Positions 61,581-64,000 of a stretch of DNA of 64,000 nt are shown here, piece by piece. The notes under the pieces were generated by a model. The model worked only from the letters and a program-made list of their open reading frames with translations, was not told where the DNA came from and searched no databases. The stretch spans positions 65,724-129,723 of the forward strand of contig PBFW01000007.1 of assembly GCA_002719955.1 (NCBI GenBank), in the 5' to 3' direction. Position numbers and translations under genes: made by a program. Source of the stretch: Deltaproteobacteria bacterium (GTDB lineage Bacteria > Myxococcota_A > UBA9160 > UBA4427). Each line of letters opens with the position of its first letter. Position 1 is the stretch's first letter.

Positions 61581-62681
61581 ATGCGCGCCGCCGTCATGCA
61601 CGAACCCCATAAGCCCCTAGTCGTCGAGGAACTCGAAATCGAAAGCCCCCACACGGGTGAGGTCGTTGTCCGGATTGCGGCCTCCGGCGTCTGTCGCTCG
61701 GACCTGCATGCGATCGAAGGCGAGAGCCCGGTCTCTATTCCACCGCTCGTACTCGGGCACGAGGGCGCCGGGATCGTGGAGGAAGTCGGCCCCGGCGTAA
61801 CGGGCCTCGTGCGAGGCGATGCCGTCGTGATCGCCCTCTACGGCCCCTGCGGCACATGCAACGATTGCCGCGCTGGAGACATCACGAATTGCTGGAGCGA
61901 GACGCGTACCCATAATATGTACGGCCGCATGCCCGACGGCGCGACGCGACTCTCGCTGGGGGGGACACCGATCGCGCCGATGTGTGGTTCGGGCTCACTT
62001 GCGGAACTGTCCGTTGTCCGCGAGGCGCAGCTGGTCAAGATCGATCCCGACATCCCCCTCGACCTCGCTTGTCTGGCCGGCTGTGGCGTGACGACCGGAA
62101 TCGGTGCAGCCCTGAATATCGCCAAGGTCGAGCCCGGCAGCGTCGCCGCGGTCGTCGGATGCGGTGGCGTCGGATTGAACGTGATCCAGGGAACGCGCAT
62201 CGCCGGCGCCACGCGCATCATCGCCTGCGATACCCAACAGACGAAGCTCGACCTCGCTTCGGATCTCGGAGCGACCGATTGCGTGCGCGTCGAACCCGGC
62301 GAGAGCATCAGCGAGAGGATCAAGGCGCTCGTGCCGGGCGGCGTCGACTACGCCTTCGAGGTCGTCGGGCACACACCGCTCGTCAGCGAGGCCTTCGACT
62401 CGGCGCGAACCGGGGGGACGACGGTCATGGTCGGTGCGCCTCCGCCCGGCACCCAGGTCACGATCGACAGCCGGACCCTCTTCTCCGACCGCAAGCTCCT
62501 CGGCTGTCTCGGAGGCGGAAATATCCCCGCCCGGGACATCCCGCGAATCATGCGTCACTACCAGCAGGGCACGCTCAACCTGGAGAAGCTCGTCGAGACC
62601 CGAATCCCCCTCGAGCGCGTGAACGAAGCGTTCGACGCCCTTCGCAAAGGAGAGACCGTTCGAACGGTCGTGCAACCCTGA
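61581..62681 (+). CDS. Zinc-dependent alcohol dehydrogenase
   Basis: A 366-residue class III-like zinc alcohol dehydrogenase. Catalytic zinc ligands are C38, H60 and the neighbouring E61, and the structural zinc is held by C90, C93, C96 and C104 (CGTCNDCRAGDITNC). VVGCGGVGLNVIQG is the NAD site with ACDTQQTKLDLAS as the nucleotide-specificity loop. GAGGAG precedes the ATG. It diverges from the aldehyde dehydrogenase, suggesting oxidation of one primary alcohol through the aldehyde. Formaldehyde-glutathione specificity is not shown by sequence. Confidence 0.95.
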   Translation: MRAAVMHEPHKPLVVEELEIESPHTGEVVVRIAASGVCRSDLHAIEGESPVSIPPLVLGHEGAGIVEEVGPGVTGLVRGDAVVIALYGPCGTCNDCRAGDITNCWSETRTHNMYGRMPDGATRLSLGGTPIAPMCGSGSLAELSVVREAQLVKIDPDIPLDLACLAGCGVTTGIGAALNIAKVEPGSVAAVVGCGGVGLNVIQGTRIAGATRIIACDTQQTKLDLASDLGATDCVRVEPGESISERIKALVPGGVDYAFEVVGHTPLVSEAFDSARTGGTTVMVGAPPPGTQVTIDSRTLFSDRKLLGCLGGGNIPARDIPRIMRHYQQGTLNLEKLVETRIPLERVNEAFDALRKGETVRTVVQP

Positions 62682-62712
62682 GGGCGAAACTTCAGCGCGC
62701 CCGATCGGGTCC

Positions 62713-63186
62713 TCAAGAAGCCTCTCCCGGTACCCACCCGGGAATCGTCTCCATCATCTCGATCCGCAAACCGACCTGGGCGAGGGCGTCCATCAGATAG
62801 GCCCTCTGCCGCCCCTCCACGTCCAGGCCCCCACCCTGAAGCGTGACGTCGAATTCTGAAACCTGCCGGCAGCCCCGGGCAATCATGGCTTCCCGGGTCG
62901 GCTCCAGACCCTCGACCAGGAGCGTGACGTTGTGGACACAGGGACCATTCGCGTCCAACGCCTGCTGCCAGGATTCCGCGCCGGGCCCTGGCTTCACGAA
63001 CTGGAAGACGACACCGCCCAGCTTCATATGGATGATGCGGGCGCCGGGAGAGACCGACTCGATATAGGAGGAAAGCTGCCCTTCGACCTGCTCCGCACCG
63101 AACACCGCCCGCAAGAAATCCGCCGCCGCATCGGGGTCCGGATGCACGACCTCCACGTGCCAGAAAGCGCTCCCATGACCAGCCAT
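62713..63186 (-). CDS. VOC (glyoxalase/dioxygenase superfamily) protein
   Basis: A 157-residue one-domain VOC protein. FWHVEVVHPDPDAAADFLRAVFGA is the first betaalphabetabeta unit, SYIESVSPGARIIHMKLGGVVFQFVKPG the strand pair, and HNVTLLVEGLEPTREAMIARGCRQV the second unit. H10 and E62-type ligand positions are partly visible (WHVEVVH, IHMKLG), so metal binding is plausible. The ATG at 63186 is preceded by GGGGGAGAG. It diverges from an ethanolamine-type permease gene. Possible roles are a lyase, extradiol-type enzyme or binding protein. Confidence 0.85.
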   Translation of the reverse strand: MAGHGSAFWHVEVVHPDPDAAADFLRAVFGAEQVEGQLSSYIESVSPGARIIHMKLGGVVFQFVKPGPGAESWQQALDANGPCVHNVTLLVEGLEPTREAMIARGCRQVSEFDVTLQGGGLDVEGRQRAYLMDALAQVGLRIEMMETIPGWVPGEAS

Positions 63187-63362
63187 CTCTCTCCCCCTCT
63201 CACGATCGTGGTCGCCCAGTGATTCCGGGATTCCATCCGACACTATATGATCCTGTGACCACCATGTGGAGGAATCCAGAAACGTGGCGCGCTCTTCGCC
63301 CTCACAGCGCCCCGCTTCGCGACACCCTCCCGCGCCCGAGCCCACAACGCATCGGAGATGCC
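63187..63362. promoter_or_regulatory. Divergent control region with inverted repeats
   Basis: Between the VOC and permease start codons lie GGATTCC (63228-63234) and GGAATCC (63271-63277), exact inverted arms 36 bp apart, flanking a TATATGAT box (63244-63251) and a CCAC-CAT-GTGG palindrome (63259-63269). Such spacing would suit a dimeric regulator controlling both genes. Promoter assignment is tentative. Confidence 0.4.
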
Positions 63363-64000
63363 ATGCCCGAGAAAGCGCCCCGCGGCGTCACCTACAGCGC
63401 CCCCGACGAGGCCTATTTCGAAGCGCGCGGACTGCGACGCTTCGCGGGGGTCTGGTCACTCTGGGCCCTCGGCGTCGGCGCCGTCATCTCCGGCGATTTC
63501 TTCGGCTGGAATTTTGGACTCCTCTCCGGTGGCTTCGGCGGCTTGCTCGTCGCAACGGTGATCGTCGCCCTCATGTATATCGGGCTGTGTTTCTCGATCG
63601 CCGAACTCTCCCCCGCCTTGCCCCATACCGGTGGTGCCTACTCCTTCGCCCGAACCGCTTTCGGACCCTGGGGTGGATTTCTGACAGGCCTCGCCGAGAG
63701 CATCGAATATGTCCTCACCCCCGCCGTCATCGTCGTCGGCATCGGCGGCTATGTCGGCACGATCCTCGAGAGCAGCTTCGGACTGGTCATTCCCGCTCCC
63801 CTCATGTGGGCCGCCTTCTATGCGCTCTTCGTCGGCGTGAATATCGCGGGCGTCGAGCTGACCTTTCGCCTGACGGTCGCGATCACGATTGTCGCGCTCC
63901 TCGTCCTCGTCGTATTCTGGATCGGAGCAATCCCGCATTTCCGTTGGGAGCACGCACTGTCCGTCGCCCCCGCGCCGGGCCAGAGCATATGGTTCCCGAA
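63363..64000 (+). CDS. APC-superfamily permease (ethanolamine permease-like), 5' part
   Basis: The first 212 codons of an amino-acid/polyamine/organocation permease, cut by the window end. The N-terminal helix pair VISGDFFGWNFGLLSGGFGG, FSIAELSPALPHTGGAYSFA, GFLTGLAESIEYVLTPAV and FYALFVGVNIAGVEL match ethanolamine permeases closely. About five hydrophobic helices are covered. The ATG at 63363 has GGAG upstream; the neighbouring ATG at 63358 is in another frame. Uptake of ethanolamine, an amino acid or a related amine is likely. It is divergent from the VOC gene. Confidence 0.9.
   Translation, partial: MPEKAPRGVTYSAPDEAYFEARGLRRFAGVWSLWALGVGAVISGDFFGWNFGLLSGGFGGLLVATVIVALMYIGLCFSIAELSPALPHTGGAYSFARTAFGPWGGFLTGLAESIEYVLTPAVIVVGIGGYVGTILESSFGLVIPAPLMWAAFYALFVGVNIAGVELTFRLTVAITIVALLVLVVFWIGAIPHFRWEHALSVAPAPGQSIWFP

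Noticed and set aside
1..64000. Search for tRNA, rRNA, CRISPR arrays, insertion sequences, phage genes and attachment sites
   Set aside because: No cloverleaf with a CCA end, no spaced short repeats, no transposase or integrase motifs and no terminal inverted repeats were seen by eye. Small RNAs cannot be excluded without covariance-model searches.

Overview
The window is GC-rich, densely packed bacterial chromosome: about 55 protein genes, mostly with Shine-Dalgarno-type starts (several GTG or TTG), no rRNA or tRNA, no CRISPR array, no phage or insertion sequence and no recognisable transcription regulator. Nearly every gene belongs to a catabolic or lipid-type family: short-chain dehydrogenases (7), PF04909 amidohydrolases (3), N-acyl-D-amino-acid deacylase-like hydrolases (2), cytochromes P450 (3), F420-type luciferase-like oxidoreductases (3), Fe(II)/2-oxoglutarate-type dioxygenases (4), class III CoA-transferases (2), acyl-CoA dehydrogenases (2). 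This mix resembles uncultured Binatota-like or other deltaproteobacterial soil/marine lineages, or a Mycobacterium-like catabolic lifestyle. The taxonomic guess is inference only.

Layout. 1-5335 (minus): an unknown protein, amidohydrolase, DHRS1-like SDR, DUF1214-like lipoprotein and aldo/keto reductase in one run. 5497-9792: an SDR, a decayed old-yellow-enzyme gene, a PQQ dehydrogenase and a decayed secreted-protein gene closed by the one convincing intrinsic terminator. 9888-20463: a SnoaL-like protein, DUF2889, a DHA2 drug-type transporter and two minus-strand modules built around PF04909 amidohydrolases (with F420 oxidoreductase and PhyH; with P450 and a 2-hydroxyacid dehydrogenase). 20671-25890: an MDR reductase, F420 oxidoreductase, LysE exporter, SDR, and a P450 preceded by a 38-codon ORF that overlaps its start codon.

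26116-30976 (minus): a lipoprotein, FMN 2-hydroxyacid oxidase, D-2-hydroxyacid dehydrogenase, F420 oxidoreductase and MFS carrier, with a GPH-type transporter diverging from it. 32537-48993 is a minus-strand block of 14 genes: CoA-transferase, hotdog protein, D-aminoacylase-like hydrolase, SDR, SnoaL, paired acyl-CoA dehydrogenases, double-hotdog MaoC hydratase, HyuB/HyuA, SDR, second D-aminoacylase-like hydrolase and a cyclase-family hydrolase. It has the parts to open an amide or cyclic-amide bond and feed a CoA thioester into beta-oxidation-like steps. 49193-51263 diverges from it with an oxalyl-CoA decarboxylase/2-hydroxyacyl-CoA lyase and a rhodanese lipoprotein.

51337-64000 holds a P450, SDR, an orphan HD-GYP remnant, TauD-type dioxygenases, an epimerase, a second CoA-transferase, an exported DUF3604 protein, divergent aldehyde and alcohol dehydrogenases, a VOC protein and the start of an ethanolamine-type permease. 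Overall this looks like a set of small oxidative/hydrolytic modules for several substrates rather than one pathway. Substrates cannot be read from sequence.
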